A stretch of 64,000 bases of DNA from Hyaloscypha bicolor E (Eukaryota; Ascomycota; Leotiomycetes; Helotiales; Hyaloscyphaceae). Shown here in pieces: positions 12,117 to 24,676 of the stretch. Every line of letters begins with the position of its first letter. The stretch's first letter is position 1. The translations under genes were made by a program, and so were the position numbers. The notes below the pieces were generated by a model. It was not told where the DNA came from and did no database searches. It saw nothing but the letters and a program-made list of their open reading frames with translations. The stretch lies in assembly GCF_002865645.1 (NCBI RefSeq), contig NW_020194693.1, positions 558,001-622,000 on the forward strand, in the 5' to 3' direction.

Positions 12117-14570
12117 GGCTATTAGATTTTCCTTTAATTTTACTATTCTTTTCTTTAGTAAAGGAAACTATAATTAATCTTATAAATTATATAAGTATTA
12201 CTTTATAATAATAAATATATTAGAGATATAAATATACTATTCCTCTTTCTTATTAGATATAAAGAATTAATAAATATAATATCTTTAGCTTTATAAGTAA
12301 AACCTAAAATATCCGGGCTATTACTAGTATTTTATTTATTACCCCAAATAAAAGTCTAACTATTATTATTAAACTTCCCAGGCTAATTAATCTTATTTCT
12401 CCTAAGTAAACCCATTATATAAGATCTAATAAATTATATATAAATATTTACTAAGATTAAGGTAATTAAGAAAAAATAAGCCTAATATCTAATATACTTT
12501 TTCCTATATCTTATAATTAGCTTAATACTATTTTGGGTTTTATTTTCTTATAAATATATATATACTTGAAATTTATAATTAATACTTTAAAGTAATATTC
12601 TTTAATTAGTTCTTATATAATTTAAAAGTCAGGCTACTAAATTTAATACTTTTATAATATTTAACTTTATCTAAATTTATAAAGTTTTATAATTATTAGG
12701 GCCTTTATAATTCTTTGCCTTTTGAGTTTAATACCTAAATAGTATTATATATTTTGCCTTTAGTATAAAGGAGGCTCCTAAAAGTCTAGGGTTATAAAGG
12801 AATTTTTATATTAAGAATATATTAAGAATATATTATATTATAATAATAAAATTATAAGTATTTATATATAAATATATAATATATTAAACTAGCTATATTA
12901 AAAATCATATTATATCTATATATAAAGTTACTAATTACTTTATATTAATACCGGACCCGTATAGTTATATAACTCTATATAATTAGTTAGTTATAGAAAA
13001 GCCCTAAAGCCCGAAACTTATAAAAAGTCTTAAGGGCTTTAGGGCTTCTAAACTATTACTAGTACCTAGTACTTTTTAGGAAAAAAGTATAATATATTCT
13101 ATAATAAATAACTTATTATAAACTACTTAATTTTTAAGTTAAGTGGGAAATCTAAGGGCCGGGCTTATAATTCAAGTCTTATTAAGGTTATTAAAGTCTT
13201 TACTAGCTAGTATTATAGATTTAATAAAAATATTACAGGAATCCTATAAGTTCTATCCTAATTTATCTAGAAAATATATATAGTATATTTCCTTATTTAT
13301 TCTAATATTTATATATAATTCCTGAGAGCTAAACTATTACCTAAAAAGGAAGTAAGAAGGCTAGACTAATACCTTTAAAAACTAAGGCCTTAATAAGTTT
13401 ATCTAGAAAAGCTTACTAATTTTTCTAAAAATAACCCAAAAAAAGTTTAAGTTTATTATATATTATAACTTATATAACTAAAAATAGGAACTACTTTAAT
13501 AGGCCAGAAAGAATTTCTTATATGGCTTACTTATATAATTAGGAATAGAGACTTGAGTTTATTATATAAAATTATTTATATATAGAAACTTCTATTATAA
13601 ACTTCTTATTTAGATTAATTAGTTAAACCTATTTTTAATACTAAGTCTTTATTAAGATAACTTCCCGCTTCTAGAGGCTTTAGATAAAGTAATTAATAAG
13701 TTTCTTAGCTATTAGCTAAGACTTATTAGCTAGAAAATCTATAAATAATAAATAAGATTATAAAGCAGAATTCCCCTAATTATAATACTAAGACATTTTA
13801 TTATAATATAAAGTAATTAGATATAGAAGCCCTATTAAATATAATATATCTTAAACTATAAGTTTATAAAATAAATATAAGAAGTCTTAGTACTTAATTA
13901 GTACTATAGTCTAGCCCAAAGGCACCTGCTATTCTTTATACCTAATTTAATAAAAATAAGAAATACTTATACTTTAACTCGAGAAATAATTAGGACTTTT
14001 ATATAGACTTAGGGTAATAGTTTACTTTATAAAAAGAGAATAAACCAGAAATATTTATATTATATTAATCTTTAGGAAAGATTATAGTAAATATTATAAT
14101 TCCTGAAATACTTTCGAAAAAGCTTTCCTAAACTAAAATAGGCTAGTTTATAATTCTAAAAGATTTATAGAAATCTTATATACCCGAGAATATAAATACT
14201 TAAGATAAATACTATTTGAGTTCTAATCTATAATAAAAGAAAAATAAAATATATAAAATAAAATATATAAAGTAAAAGTAAAATAAAATATCTAGGTATT
14301 TAATAAATAAAAAGCCTAACTATAAGTTATAAGAACTAGTACTAACTAGATATATATATAGTAATATTAAAAAAGAAATAAGGCAAGAGAAACTAAAAAG
14401 TAAGTTAGTATATATTTTATAAAAGTAAACGGGAAGATATCTAAATAGTCTAAAGGCAAGAAGTATATATTAAAGAAGTTAAAATTAGAAAAAGAAAAGC
14501 TATTTCCTATAAGAATAAGTTAGTATATATTTCAAGATAAAGAATAGAGGTACTTAATAATAGCCTAAAA

Positions 14571-15180
14571 GCTTTTATAAGTATTAAAGAAAGAAAGAAG
14601 ATATTAAAGTTTAGAGAAATTTAAATAGAAATTAGCTTCTTTTTTAGAAGTTTAAGAGAAAGTATTTCTAAAGGGCCTAAAGGTATAAGAGATATTAGAA
14701 AAGAAAAGAAGAAAATATTAAAGAAAAGAAAAAGAAATCTAAAATTTAGCTTTCTAAGAAATAAATAAATTAAAGACTTATAGTATAAGAGTTTTAGATA
14801 AAAGTAATCCGGAAATAGTAATTAAGTACTAGCTTTTAGTATTATTAATAGAAATATTAAAGAAAAAGGAATTTAGAAAAGGAATTCGGAGAAAGAATTT
14901 AGAGAAATTTAGAGAAAGAGAGAAAGGTTATAAGATAGTTAGATACTAGCTCTTAGTATTAATAAAAGAAGTATTAAAGAAAGAAAGATTTAGAAAAGAA
15001 ATTTAGAAAAGAGATAAGGAAAAGAAATAAGAAGAAAAGATAAGAAAAGATAAAGAAAAAGAAAGAAAAATTATAAGATAATTAGATACTAGCTCTTAGT
15101 ATTAATAGAGATATTAATAAAGATATTAATAAAGGTATTAATAGAGAAGATATTAGTAAAGGGCAAAAGCTCTTAGTATT
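14571..15180. repeat. imperfect long tandem repeats in a purine-rich stretch
   Basis: The phrase TACTAGCTCTTAGTATTAAT followed by (A)GAAGTATTAAAGAAAGAA recurs about every 110-130 bp, at roughly 14,820, 14,945, 15,085 and 15,170, with a degenerate first copy near 14,575. The strand is strongly A/G rich, consistent with a decayed coding repeat for a charged coiled-coil protein. Confidence 0.55.
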
Positions 15181-16920
15181 AATAATAAAATTAAAAAAAT
15201 ATAAAAGAAGAATAGAGATTTTAGAATAAAGATAAAATAAAATTATAGTTTTATAGAAAATAAAGTTATTAGTATAAGATAGTTATATTATTATATAATT
15301 CCATATTTACTTTTATTATTTATTAAAGATATATATTTCTTAGGAGAAAGTATTACTTAGAATTCTTAAGTTTCTTTAATTTAATAACTATATATTTAAA
15401 AAATAAGAAATAAATATAATTATATATATTAGAATAAAGAAATTCTTCTTATTTAAAAATTATAATTATAGTATTACTAAATATAGAAATATAAAAGTTT
15501 ATATAATAAGCTATATATAGAAATTTAAAAAGATTTAAATTATCTCGAATTATTTATAATTAGTAAAATAAATTAGCTAATTATATAAATCAAATATAAT
15601 TTAATTATTATTAGTATATCTTAGCTTTTATAAATTAGTAAAAAAAAGAATATTTATATCTTTATTTTTATAACTATAATATCTAAAATTATAATTTTTT
15701 TAATATTTAAATATATTTAATCTAAGGTTATTAAATACTAATATTTCTATTTTCAGGTATTATTTATTATAAATTTATTTGGATTTAAATAATTATATTA
15801 AATATATATTTTTATATCCTAAAAATAAATAATAAAAATATAGCTATACTAGCTTTAATCTTAGCCTTAATCTTAATCTTAACTTCCTTCTAAAAATAAC
15901 TTTAATTCTAATATATAATATTATTATTAAAGTTTTCTTTTATTAAAAATATATTAAATATAGCTTTAGGTAATAGCTCTAGTAAAGGCAAAAGTAATAG
16001 AAAAAGTAATAAAGCTATAAATAAGCAGAAAAATAATATTTATAATATATTTTCTAATAATCTAGACTTAGTTTATAATATTCTCTCTTATTAATATATT
16101 TAACTAATAAATCTCTTTATTTCTTAATCTTCTTCTTATATATAATTTCCTTTTCCTTCTTTATAATAATACTTTAATCTCCTTATATTACCTAATAATA
16201 TTATTAAAGTAGTAAAGCAAATTAATAATAAGACTAAAGTTAGAGAAATAAAGCTATACTAGAATAGAAAGCTAAAGAAATTAGAGAAAGGCAAGGCAAA
16301 TCTAGAAATAAGCTTAGTATATATTTATAGAACCGAATTCTCTTAAGCTTATATTACTTATAGTAATAAAAAGAGACTAAGGGGCTCTTTTAAATACTAT
16401 ATAGTTATAGAAGGCAAATTTAATAGTACTTATATAAATTATAGATATAATAATAATAGTAAAGTTTATACTTTCTATTAATTTAATACTAATCCTATTA
16501 AGTCTAGAAAGTCTCGCTCTATATTTATAAAATCCTTTATACTAAAGTCTTAACTATTTATAAGATATAGAAAGCGAGTATAAAGATAGATATAAGATTA
16601 GAAGGTAATAGGAAAGAAAATTATAGTAGAGGAGGATAAGGATACTAGAGGAGAAGAAGATAAAGGAGATATAGATAATTCGAGTAATATAGACAGTATA
16701 GAGAATATAGAGAGTAAGAGAGATAGAGATATGCCTTGTAATTCATGGGATTTGCCTTACGGACTACGCAAGCTAAGAGGGGGTTAGAAGTAGTCGAGAA
16801 TAAGGCGTATATGCTATACTTTTTTTTTTTAGTGAGGTGTGGTAGATGCGAAAATCAGAAAATCAGAAAATCACTTTTCGCTTCTCGGATTTGTCCGCTA
16901 GCCCGCTAATGGCCTCAGTA

Positions 16921-18429
16921 GGCGACGGAACTCTTGGTACCTCCAGTTCAGACCTTTGGGGTCCTTATGTACGCTAATTACAGCGCGGTTACCGCACCAG
17001 AAACCCCAGCCCTCCGACACTCGATCGTCTGCGGCCCGGTCCGTGCTATACTCCACCCAGCTCTTGGCATTTCAGGCCCCTTCGTGGTGTCTGACGCCTC
17101 TGCATGGCAGCCTTGATTACAGGAAGCTGTCAGCCCGGATGGGTTCGAACTTGGAGGAAGATCCCTTTCGATGGACTAATTTTGCAGTGCAGAATAAGCG
17201 TGACTATGCTGATTTGCGGACTTGCAGCCAAGCCTGAGAGTCTTGGCGAGGCTGTATGCTCCCTGAAAGTATTCTGCACGCTTCTTGGCTGATGTTTTAA
17301 TGAATGATTCTGGGATGTCCTCCTACATATCAGCAAGAATAAGCAGATCCAAAATCGATCTTCCTGCTACCTTTACCTCAACCCCTTTCGTGATATATGT
17401 TATTGTTTTTGGCTTCAATTCTTCCCCATCCAACATGGGATCGAACCCCCAGACTTGTATAGGAACTATATCTACTTTACGCATGCGAATGGCGTTTGGA
17501 CCGTTGATTCTCAGAACGTTATATTTCTTCTTGCTCTTGTTTCTAATTAGCTTGATTGTACAACCAGTCAATTGAGGCTAGGTACCTCGAGGCCTAGCGC
17601 GCCAAGGAGTCGTTTCGCAGCAGCAGGCGTGGCACTATCTGCACAATTTTCCGAATTCTCCATCTTCGCGGGTTCAAATCTAACCTTTTGAAGCCATTTC
17701 CCTAACTCCTGCAAAGTTTTTATCAATTTCTTCTATATCCTCCAAGCTTTTCTGGGAAGGTTTATTCGAATCTGCCATGGGAACGAGTATCTGTCGGGTC
17801 TCTTGGAGATGCGTCGGACAATCGGAGAAGGGGAAATGAGAGTTGAAAGGGGTTAAATTGCCATCCAACTATACTAGGAGTCCTGCGGCAGAGCAGTCAC
17901 AATCTATATACTCGCGTTAGCTGTCTTCACCAATACGAGTGATGTTGCGGCGGCTTTTGACTTACGGTACTTCATTTCCCTGGTCGCTTCCCCTCTATGA
18001 CGATTAGGTCCAACCGAGCTCAGCAGTGCGTCGACTTTTGCAAATTTCCTACTGCCCCATTCCTCGGGCACCAAGCAGCTAAACAACGCAGGGTTTACTT
18101 TCGCGTGGCTGCTCCGGGACGGAAAACCCAAAGTTACACTACCAAATCCCACTGTGAAATTTGCTAGTCAGGTGACAAGCATGAAAATCCAGATAGGGAA
18201 GACAGAAAGCCCTGGTCAAGATCATTTGCTGGAGGAAACCAATATTGCGCAAAGGCATGCACCCAATGTGGGTACTCTTGACTTTAGTAAAGTTCTTTGC
18301 TAAAAATATGAGCGTAGGAGAATTTGCTGCAAGTGTCTAATGATTTGTAGAAGTTGCCCAACAATTGCAAAGTCCCGCATAAGCGAGGTTATCTCAGGGC
18401 TTGGTACAGTAGTCAGCCCCGTCGCGCAA
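16921..18429. other. gene-free stretch
   Basis: Normal base composition but no gene I can support. A minus-strand open frame at 17,323-17,571 (82 codons, with VWGFDPMLDGEELKPK) reads like protein but has no recognisable family and no supporting exons. It could be a gene remnant. No tRNA was found. Confidence 0.4.
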
Positions 18430-20318
18430 GCTAAAATTGCAGTGATATTCCAGAGACCGCGGTTGCCGTCTCCACTCTTACGGAGGCACCAGTGCAGCAG
18501 TGCAACCCTCCCGTCGTGGAAGAGCCACGCCTTATCTCCTCCTCAATAACGCTAAAATTGCAGTGCTTTCCAAGTGGTAGGGGCAGCGAGGCATGGGTGT
18601 TCCGCGCTGGCACAGCCGAAAGCCAAACAATACAACCTTTTAATTGGCTTTAACCCCTAGTCTGTGGCTGTCTCGCTACATTATTTTGCCCTGCTGCGGT
18701 GTAGGCAGATATCAGGCAGCACAGCTCAGGCTGACAGCCAGCCTGGGACAAAACATGAGGCGAACGAGATGAGAAGTAAATTGGGCGATTCTTGCACATC
18801 CTGATAGGTTTCAAGACAGATTTTTTCTTCTTTCTGGTTGCATTTGAGAGCTGTTTGCGTTAATTGCTTCTCAATGTGCGCCTAATCAATTTGGAACTGA
18901 GGGGAAGAGAACCGCCTCTACGACGCTAAAATTGCAGTGCAGGAGGGCCACCCTGGTCAACCGGCCACTTGAAATAATCATTTTATAATTTAACTACGTA
19001 ATATTTTTGGCTAAAACTAAAGATATATAAATAAGTTAGATTAATAGATCTAATAAAATGTATATTATAGCAAAAAGAAGTTCACTATTATAATGTAAAC
19101 TACGAAATATAGCTTTTTGAGATTTTTTGGTGTTCCTCGCTAAATTTTTAGCATAGCAGGTCGCCTGTAAATTCAGGCTTTAAACCTGATTTTAATCACT
19201 AATTTTGATAATAAAAAAATGCGACGAATAAACTTACAAAAACAGTTTAAATTGCTATATGGATTGTTAATATACTAAAGATTGATCTAACAAACTTGCA
19301 TGCTAAAATAATTAGTGACGAGGTTGATTTGTGGGTGGCCGGTTGACCAGGATGGCCAGTTGACCAGGGAACCCTTCTATGTCAAGGTGTTGCGCCTTGG
19401 GAAAAAAGAAAGGAATCCGGGAAACAGTGGCATATTCCCCAGGCACTCTTCTTGGCTGATGTCACATTGTAAACTTTCTCACTTCCATTCTAATTGAGAT
19501 CACGGTTCTAAGCAAGCGAACAGAAACTGGAGTTAGAAGAATTTGCGGTGAGTGCGCTGAGTAGCAGAATCGAGAATACTGTGCGGAACTCAATTTGAGG
19601 TTCCAGATTTACCTTCCACATCGTCGTGCACGGGTTCCAACTTGCCTGGGCAAAGTTCAGAACAGTGGACAACGCATTGAGCTGGCAAGTCAGCGAGCGT
19701 ATCACGTTCGTAGGTGAGAATCACAAGCTAAAATCGCGGTGCAAACTCAAGATGTACAGATGTGCAACAAAGGGCTGCAGTTGACCAATTATGCAAAAGA
19801 GGCTCGCCCGACTCAGGAGAAGGGGCCAGCGCAACAATGAACCTGTCGACCAATTGTGTCGAAGAGGCTCGTGCGAGTCGGGAGAAAGGGGCTACCCACT
19901 CCCTTCCTCACTGTTTCCCGCACGTCGAGTACTTTCTCACCGCCTCCTTCTCGATTTAGACTGCAACTGTCTTTAGGTGACTTTCCGTTGTAAGGTCGTC
20001 TTCAGAGGGTTTGTCTGGCCCGAAAGTGGATAGAAGCACGTATGAACCTACGAACCTACGAGGATCTGAGTGGGTAGGAGTTTTTCACGAAGATTTTGTG
20101 ACCTTTAGTGGATTACTTTCCCTGCATTGATAGCGATAGCTGAATTCTAAAGAGCCTCTTCTAAGGGGTGGGATTTGAAAGACTGGAACTGCCCTGCCGT
20201 GCGCTAAAATTGCAGTGCGGGACCCGTGGGGTGGGGTTCCTCGTCGGGCGCGCTAAGAACGTAGTGCTCCTTCAGCTTGCTGACCCTCCTTTCCCCCCAC
20301 CCCGACTGCAGTGCAAGA
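18430..20318. repeat. second cluster of the 16-bp motif
   Basis: Forward copies or close variants lie at 18430-18445, 18551-18566, 18925-18940, 19727-19742 (GCTAAAATCGCGGTGC) and 20203-20218, with a weaker one at 20252-20267. All point the same way. The surrounding DNA is non-coding and includes the 0.4-kb inverted-repeat element at 18,946. No protein gene is supported here. Confidence 0.65.
18946..19357. mobile_element. MITE-like element with terminal inverted repeats
   Basis: The left end reads CCTGGTCAACCGGCCAC and the right end TGGCCGGTTGACCAGG, inverted matches over about 20 bp. They enclose about 370 bp of AT-rich DNA without a gene. A second partial copy of the right end (GGCCAGTTGACCAGG) follows immediately at 19,354-19,368. 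No clear target-site duplication was found, so the exact edges are uncertain. Confidence 0.65.
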
Positions 20319-20566
20319 CTTTGCACAGCCCGGGTGGCGAAACGGCAAGGCTTTCTCACCAGCCTTGTCGGCAATCAATCTGCAAAATTCAGGAAGGCAC
20401 CGAATACTCCCACGTGCCTTTTCTCTTCTATCTATTTTGGTGTCAATTATTCTCTGTACAGATTTCTGGGTTTATCCCGTCCTCAATCGTGTAGTCGTGT
20501 CAGCACTCATATCTTGGATGTTGTGAGCGCCTTCCACAGACCAGCTGAAGTATTTAATGGCCGAAG

Positions 20567-23500
20567 ATGAGCGCTTTAGGGGATCAATTCGAGAGCATTC
20601 TCGCGACCTTCAAATCAAAACTCAATGCGAAAGAGCGAGAGGACTTCCAGTTCGTGACGCTCAATGATGTGCGAGAAACCGCGCTGCAGATTCAGAAAGA
20701 TCACGAGAACCTGAGGACGATGATGAATATGTCTCGCCTGCAATCGTTTCTTGAAGCAATGAATCAATTCGGGGAAGTTCTAGGTGTCTTTGCGAACGCC
20801 AATATCTTTGTTGCTTTCGTCTGGGGCCCAATGAAGTTCATCCTACAGGTAATGAAAGGAGTTACATTTTCCCTCTGAACTTCCTTCTAATATTACAAGG
20901 CGGTGATGGAAGCCTATCTTTTTGCTTAAAATAATTCGAATTTTGCAGAACAAGGCTGACAAGGCATCCCGCAGACTGCAAGCACATGGGCTGACAGTTT
21001 TGAGACGATACTTGATGCGTACCGCCAGATTGGGGAGCACATGCCGCTCTTGATGCAGTATAAATCTGTGTTCGGCCAGAAACCTGACATGAGCCGCGTC
21101 CTTGCACTCATCTACACCGATATACTCGAGTTTCACAAGAAAGCGGTGAAATTGTTCAGAGGAAAGAGTACGTGTCTGTTCTAATAATCATTTACTTCAA
21201 CACCTGACATTATGCAGCTGATATCTGGAGACATCTGTTTCGTTCCATCTGGAAAGACTTCGGCGCACGGTTTAAAGGAATACTTGAGAACCTCCGACAG
21301 CACAAACAACTGATCAATGAGCAAGCCAACGTTCTGCATTATGAGCAATCACAGAGCGATAGCCAGGCAATGCTTGCACACATCCAGAAATACGAGCAGG
21401 ACAGAGAGGAAAAAAGGGAACGACTCAAGAAGAAAGAAGAGGACGAAAGAGATCGAAAACAGTTGGCGGTCTTAAATTGGTTTTCAGCAGCGCCAAGCAC
21501 TGCATCAGATCATGACATCTTCCGCGAAACTCGGACTGCCTCTGCTGGGAGTGGGCAATGGATCCTGAAAAATGAAAAGGTTCAGAATTGGAGGGAAATG
21601 GACACTCCAGTTTCATCAGTGTTGTGGGTAAATGGAATTCCTGGAGCAGGTATGCTACCACTTCTCACATCTTCTCGGTAATTGACGCTTGTTAACTAAG
21701 CAAAGGGAAAACTATCCTTGCTTCTGTTCTTATAGACAGTTGTTTGCAAGATCCTTCGTACACTACAAGTTATTTCTACTGCAACGAAGCCGACCCCGAA
21801 AAGAACGATTGTATCTCGATATACCGGGGACTGCTGAGCCAGCTTTTATATAAGTGTCGAGAACTCATTCCTTACTGCTATGAGAAATGCCTCTCGAGTG
21901 GGGAGCTCAACTTGACTTCCACGACTCTCGCCGAGCAATTGTTGAAATACTTCTTTGAGATGATGTCAAAGCAGTTCATCATAATAGACGGCTTAGATGA
22001 GTGCAATCAAGGACAACGGAAGCTGGTACTGACTTTCTTCAACGCAATGGTAGATCGGTGCGATGAGCGGGAACCGGGGAAGCTGCGTGTGCTTTTCATC
22101 AGCCAAGCCTTTCCGGACATTGAGAAGGCGCTCCTGAAAGCCGAAACCTTGAAACTCACCGAGGAAGATAACAAGAAAGATATCAAGTCGTACATCGAAG
22201 ATTGGTCAAAGAAGATCAGAGGACTATATGGTCTTACTGCGGAACAAGCCAAATTTATTGAAGACTCGACTATGATCAGGTCGCGAGGTAAGAGATCGGA
22301 GGTGGTTGAAACCGCCTCACAATTGCTAAAACTTCGCAGGAATGTTCCTCTTCGTGAAATTAGTGATGGAGAACCTGTACGAGCAGGGGACTCGAAGAGA
22401 TCTTCTGAATGAAATCGAGGTGTACCCATTCCCCGAAGAAATAGGAGAGGCGTAAGTGTGACCCGAATTATGCAGGACAGAAGTCCAAGGATTCCTCTTG
22501 CGAAGCTCTCTTAATTCTCAATTCTGAATTACGCATGCCAGCTTATGGAACTCTATGGTGCCTTCACTGAAAAAGAATGTTGGCTAACTTCCATCGTAGG
22601 TACGAAAGTATACTGAAACGTCTGGAACGAAACGTGGGGAAGAAACCGTGGGAAATAGTCAGAAAGCTTCTTGGCTGGATGGTTTGTGCCAAACGGCCTC
22701 TCAAGTGGCGAGAGATACAGGCTGCGATCTCTATCGATGCGGAGGATCAAACGATCGATCTTGACAATGGAGGGCTGCGAAGGAGCGTTGAGTATTACTG
22801 TGGTTCACTGATCCAAGTACTAGACGGAGACCGTGTGGAGCTCGTGCATACTACTGCAAAGATGTATACTTAACTCTCCCATCCACAATTGTTTCCATAC
22901 TGATACCATCAACAGGCACATCAAAGCAAGTAAACACATTCGTCCCTCCGCCGTCGAGTGTAACCTGGCAGCACTTTGTTTGCGGTATTTGACATTTGGG
23001 TGCTTCGAAGAAGATGTCGATCCAGAAGACCTACAATTTCACGCCGAAGAAGGCCTTCTTTCCTTCCAAGACTACGCAGCGGCAAAATGGCATCAGCACG
23101 TTCGTGCCATCATCAATACATCGATTCACGATTTCTCCACGGATCCAGAGTCTCAAGCCGCGTTAGAAGAGCTTGAGGCAGGCTTGGAAGAGTTTTATAA
23201 CCGTTACAAGCAAGAAGTCGTACTTCCTTCAATTCTCGACGACGCCTTGGAAGACTGCTCTCCATTCCAAGCCTACCCATTTCATGCAAAGCTGCTCCAA
23301 GTCTGGAACCATGTCTATCAACACGATAGAAAGGGCACGGAAGCACGCAAAGAGATCGGTATCAAAGCTCTCAGCGAAGTCATCATGCGAAATCGGGACG
23401 TGATCGAAACGCTCGCCGCTGCCCACGACTTCGACTCCGAAAAAATCACAGCTTACTACGGCGAGAAGCACTTCAAGTGTCCTCGCCCGAACTGCTTCTA

Positions 23501-23879
23501 CTTTCATGAAGGCTTCAAGGCCGCCAAGTCCCGCGAACAGCACATCAACCGCCACGACCGACCCTTTGACTGCCTCTTCCCGGACTGCTCCATTGCCGAG
23601 TTCGGATTCTCCTCCAACAAAGACCTCGAGAAGCATAAGAAGATGTTCCATCCCGAGACTACGGACCAGGCGGAAGCGTTCACTGCGCAGACGAAGGTGG
23701 TTGCGAAAGCGCGGTGGAAGTGTGATTTGTGTGATAAGAGGTTTACCAGAGGCTTTCATCTGAAGAGTCATTTGAGGAGTCATGCGGGCGAGAGGCCGTT
23801 TAAGTGTGGGGAGTGTGGGAGGGCTTTCACAAGGGATAACGATAAGAAGAGGCATGAAAAACTTCATACCAGGCGGTAG
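20567..23879 (+). CDS. NLR-like STAND protein: DUF7708-like N-terminus, NACHT ATPase, four C2H2 zinc fingers; 7 exons
   Basis: Predicted intracellular signal-transduction NTPase of the fungal NLR-like class, a group linked to non-self recognition and programmed cell death. Exons: 20567-20848, 20975-21167, 21218-21649, 21706-22287, 22340-22451, 22600-22863 and 22916-23879. They sum to 2,829 nt, 942 residues. The N-terminal region (about 60-200) has the [14 protein letters not shown] and [12 protein letters not shown] signatures of DUF7708-type domains. A charged coiled coil lies near 230-270. Walker A GIPGAGKT (about 297-304) is formed across intron 21650-21705. Walker [11 protein letters not shown] is near 393-402, and [13 protein letters not shown] follows. 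The C-terminus has four C2H2 fingers near residues 810-835, 841-867, 891-911 and 919-939. The last two are canonical (CDLC...H...H and CGEC...H...H). Intron 22864-22915 removes what otherwise looks like a frameshift. No stops or RIP damage are seen. The ligand and effector output are unknown; the C-terminal zinc fingers in place of WD, ANK or TPR repeats suggest nucleic-acid or protein binding. Confidence 0.92.
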
Positions 23880-24089
23880 ATAGTGAAACATCTTGGAAAA
23901 GGGTTGTTTATATCTCAGAAGTAGAGGATAAAGTTAACCTGAGTTCTGCTTCATTTCAAGGGTTGGGATAAAAATTTCTATGCTGTCCAGCTCTCAGCAA
24001 GCACTTCACTCGTAATTCGGGCCAGGGGACTTCAAAAATTCAAAACAAGCACTTTCTTCACTTTGAAAACGAGCCAAACAAATAGAACA
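23880..24089. other. 3' flank of the NLR gene
   Basis: Short gene-free sequence, presumably the 3' UTR and terminator region. No feature is recognised. Confidence 0.4.
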
Positions 24090-24180
24090 GAAATTTAGCC
24101 CACCCGAAGAGGGTAACAAAGGCAGCGCTAATTTTGTAAGGCTTGGAATCTCACTCTTTCTCTGGGCTCAAATTGGTGCA
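24090..24180. mobile_element. degenerate MITE copy
   Basis: Starts AAATTTAGCCCACCCGAAG and ends CTGGGCTCAAATTGGTGCA. It shares its interior phrase AAAGGCAGCG with the better-preserved copy at 24,381. It appears to be an older, shorter member of the same family. Confidence 0.6.
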
Positions 24181-24284
24181 CCACTTCATTTCGCATAGAA
24201 GGCATCCGCTGGCACCTCCCTTTTGGATAGAAGGTACAGTACACTTCTCGGGAATTAGCATGCGCTAGCTTCCTCCCCGTGAGC

Positions 24285-24563
24285 GCTAGAATTGGTGCCT
24301 CAACGGAGGCGTTTGCTCACCCTGGTATCTTATTCTCTATGGTTCGCGAATACGATCATGATATGCACGGGAGCGTAATTGCACTGTAATTTTAGCCCAC
24401 ACGAAGGGGGGTGCAAAGGCAGCGATCTTTATCCTCAAAGCAGCGTCCATTTCGTGAGACTGGCATTCTCAATCCCTCCGTGTGGGCTAAAATTGCAGTG
24501 CAAAGCACCGGTGAGTCGACTGTAACATTCTCAACCCCTCCGTGTGGGCTAAAATTGCAGTGC
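24285..24563. repeat. third cluster of the 16-bp motif
   Basis: Copies lie at 24285-24298 (degenerate), 24381-24396 (reverse), 24486-24501 (forward) and 24548-24563 (forward). The last two share the longer context CCTCCGTGTGGGCTAAAATT, so the motif is the end of a longer repeat. Confidence 0.75.
24381..24501. mobile_element. 121-bp MITE with about 28-bp terminal inverted repeats
   Basis: Left end GCACTGTAATTTTAGCCCAC followed by ACGAAGGG; right end CCTCCGTGTGG followed by GCTAAAATTGCAGTGC. These are inverted matches over about 28 bp with few mismatches. No target-site duplication is evident. This copy identifies the dispersed 16-bp motif as a transposon terminus. Confidence 0.75.
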
Positions 24564-24610
24564 ACAGAACAGCACCATGCAGGAAACCTGCCAGCGCATC
24601 CGATTCGGTA

Positions 24611-24676
24611 ACCGAGATCCCTAGTCAATGCACACCCCAAGCGAATGCACACCCCAAGCGAATGCACACCCCAAAT
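24611..24676. repeat. left TIR with three 17-bp subterminal repeats
   Basis: The unit AATGCACACCCCAAGCG is repeated about three times directly inside the left end. The right end has only two units. Subterminal repeats of this kind are often transposase binding sites; that role is inferred here. Confidence 0.8.

Larger units (their letters stand above)
8006..16920. mobile_element. 8.9-kb AT-rich, RIP-degraded element with terminal inverted repeats
   Basis: The two ends are inverted copies of one another. The left end (8006 to about 8075) begins TACTGAGGCC and continues through GCTAGCGGACAAATCCGAG to a TGATTTTC-rich stretch. The right end (about 16847-16920) carries the reverse complement and finishes GGCCTCAGTA. 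The match is near-perfect over the inner 55 bp and weaker over the outer 15 bp. TA stands at both outer edges; an 8-bp duplication is possible but imperfect (GGCGGCGA / GGCGACGG). The interior is nearly pure AT with stops in all frames, so no transposase could be named. Purine-rich coding-like stretches on the plus strand (14.3-15.2 kb and 16.6-16.7 kb) suggest former lysine/glutamate-rich proteins. The size and long ends would fit a large cut-and-paste DNA transposon, but the superfamily is unresolved. Confidence 0.7.

Noticed and set aside
17430..17475. GGTTCGATCCC-like B box on the minus strand
   Set aside because: No A box or cloverleaf stems can be drawn around it.
20326..20400. tRNA-like stretch with a perfect A-box pattern (TGGCGAAACGG) and an anticodon-like hairpin
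   Set aside because: No B box, no matching acceptor stem, and the hairpin loop is the wrong size.
22833..22915. Apparent +1 frameshift in the NLR gene between the NACHT region and the C-terminus
   Set aside because: A GTATAC-CAACAG intron (22864-22915, 52 bp) joins the two frames exactly and makes the exon sum divisible by three.
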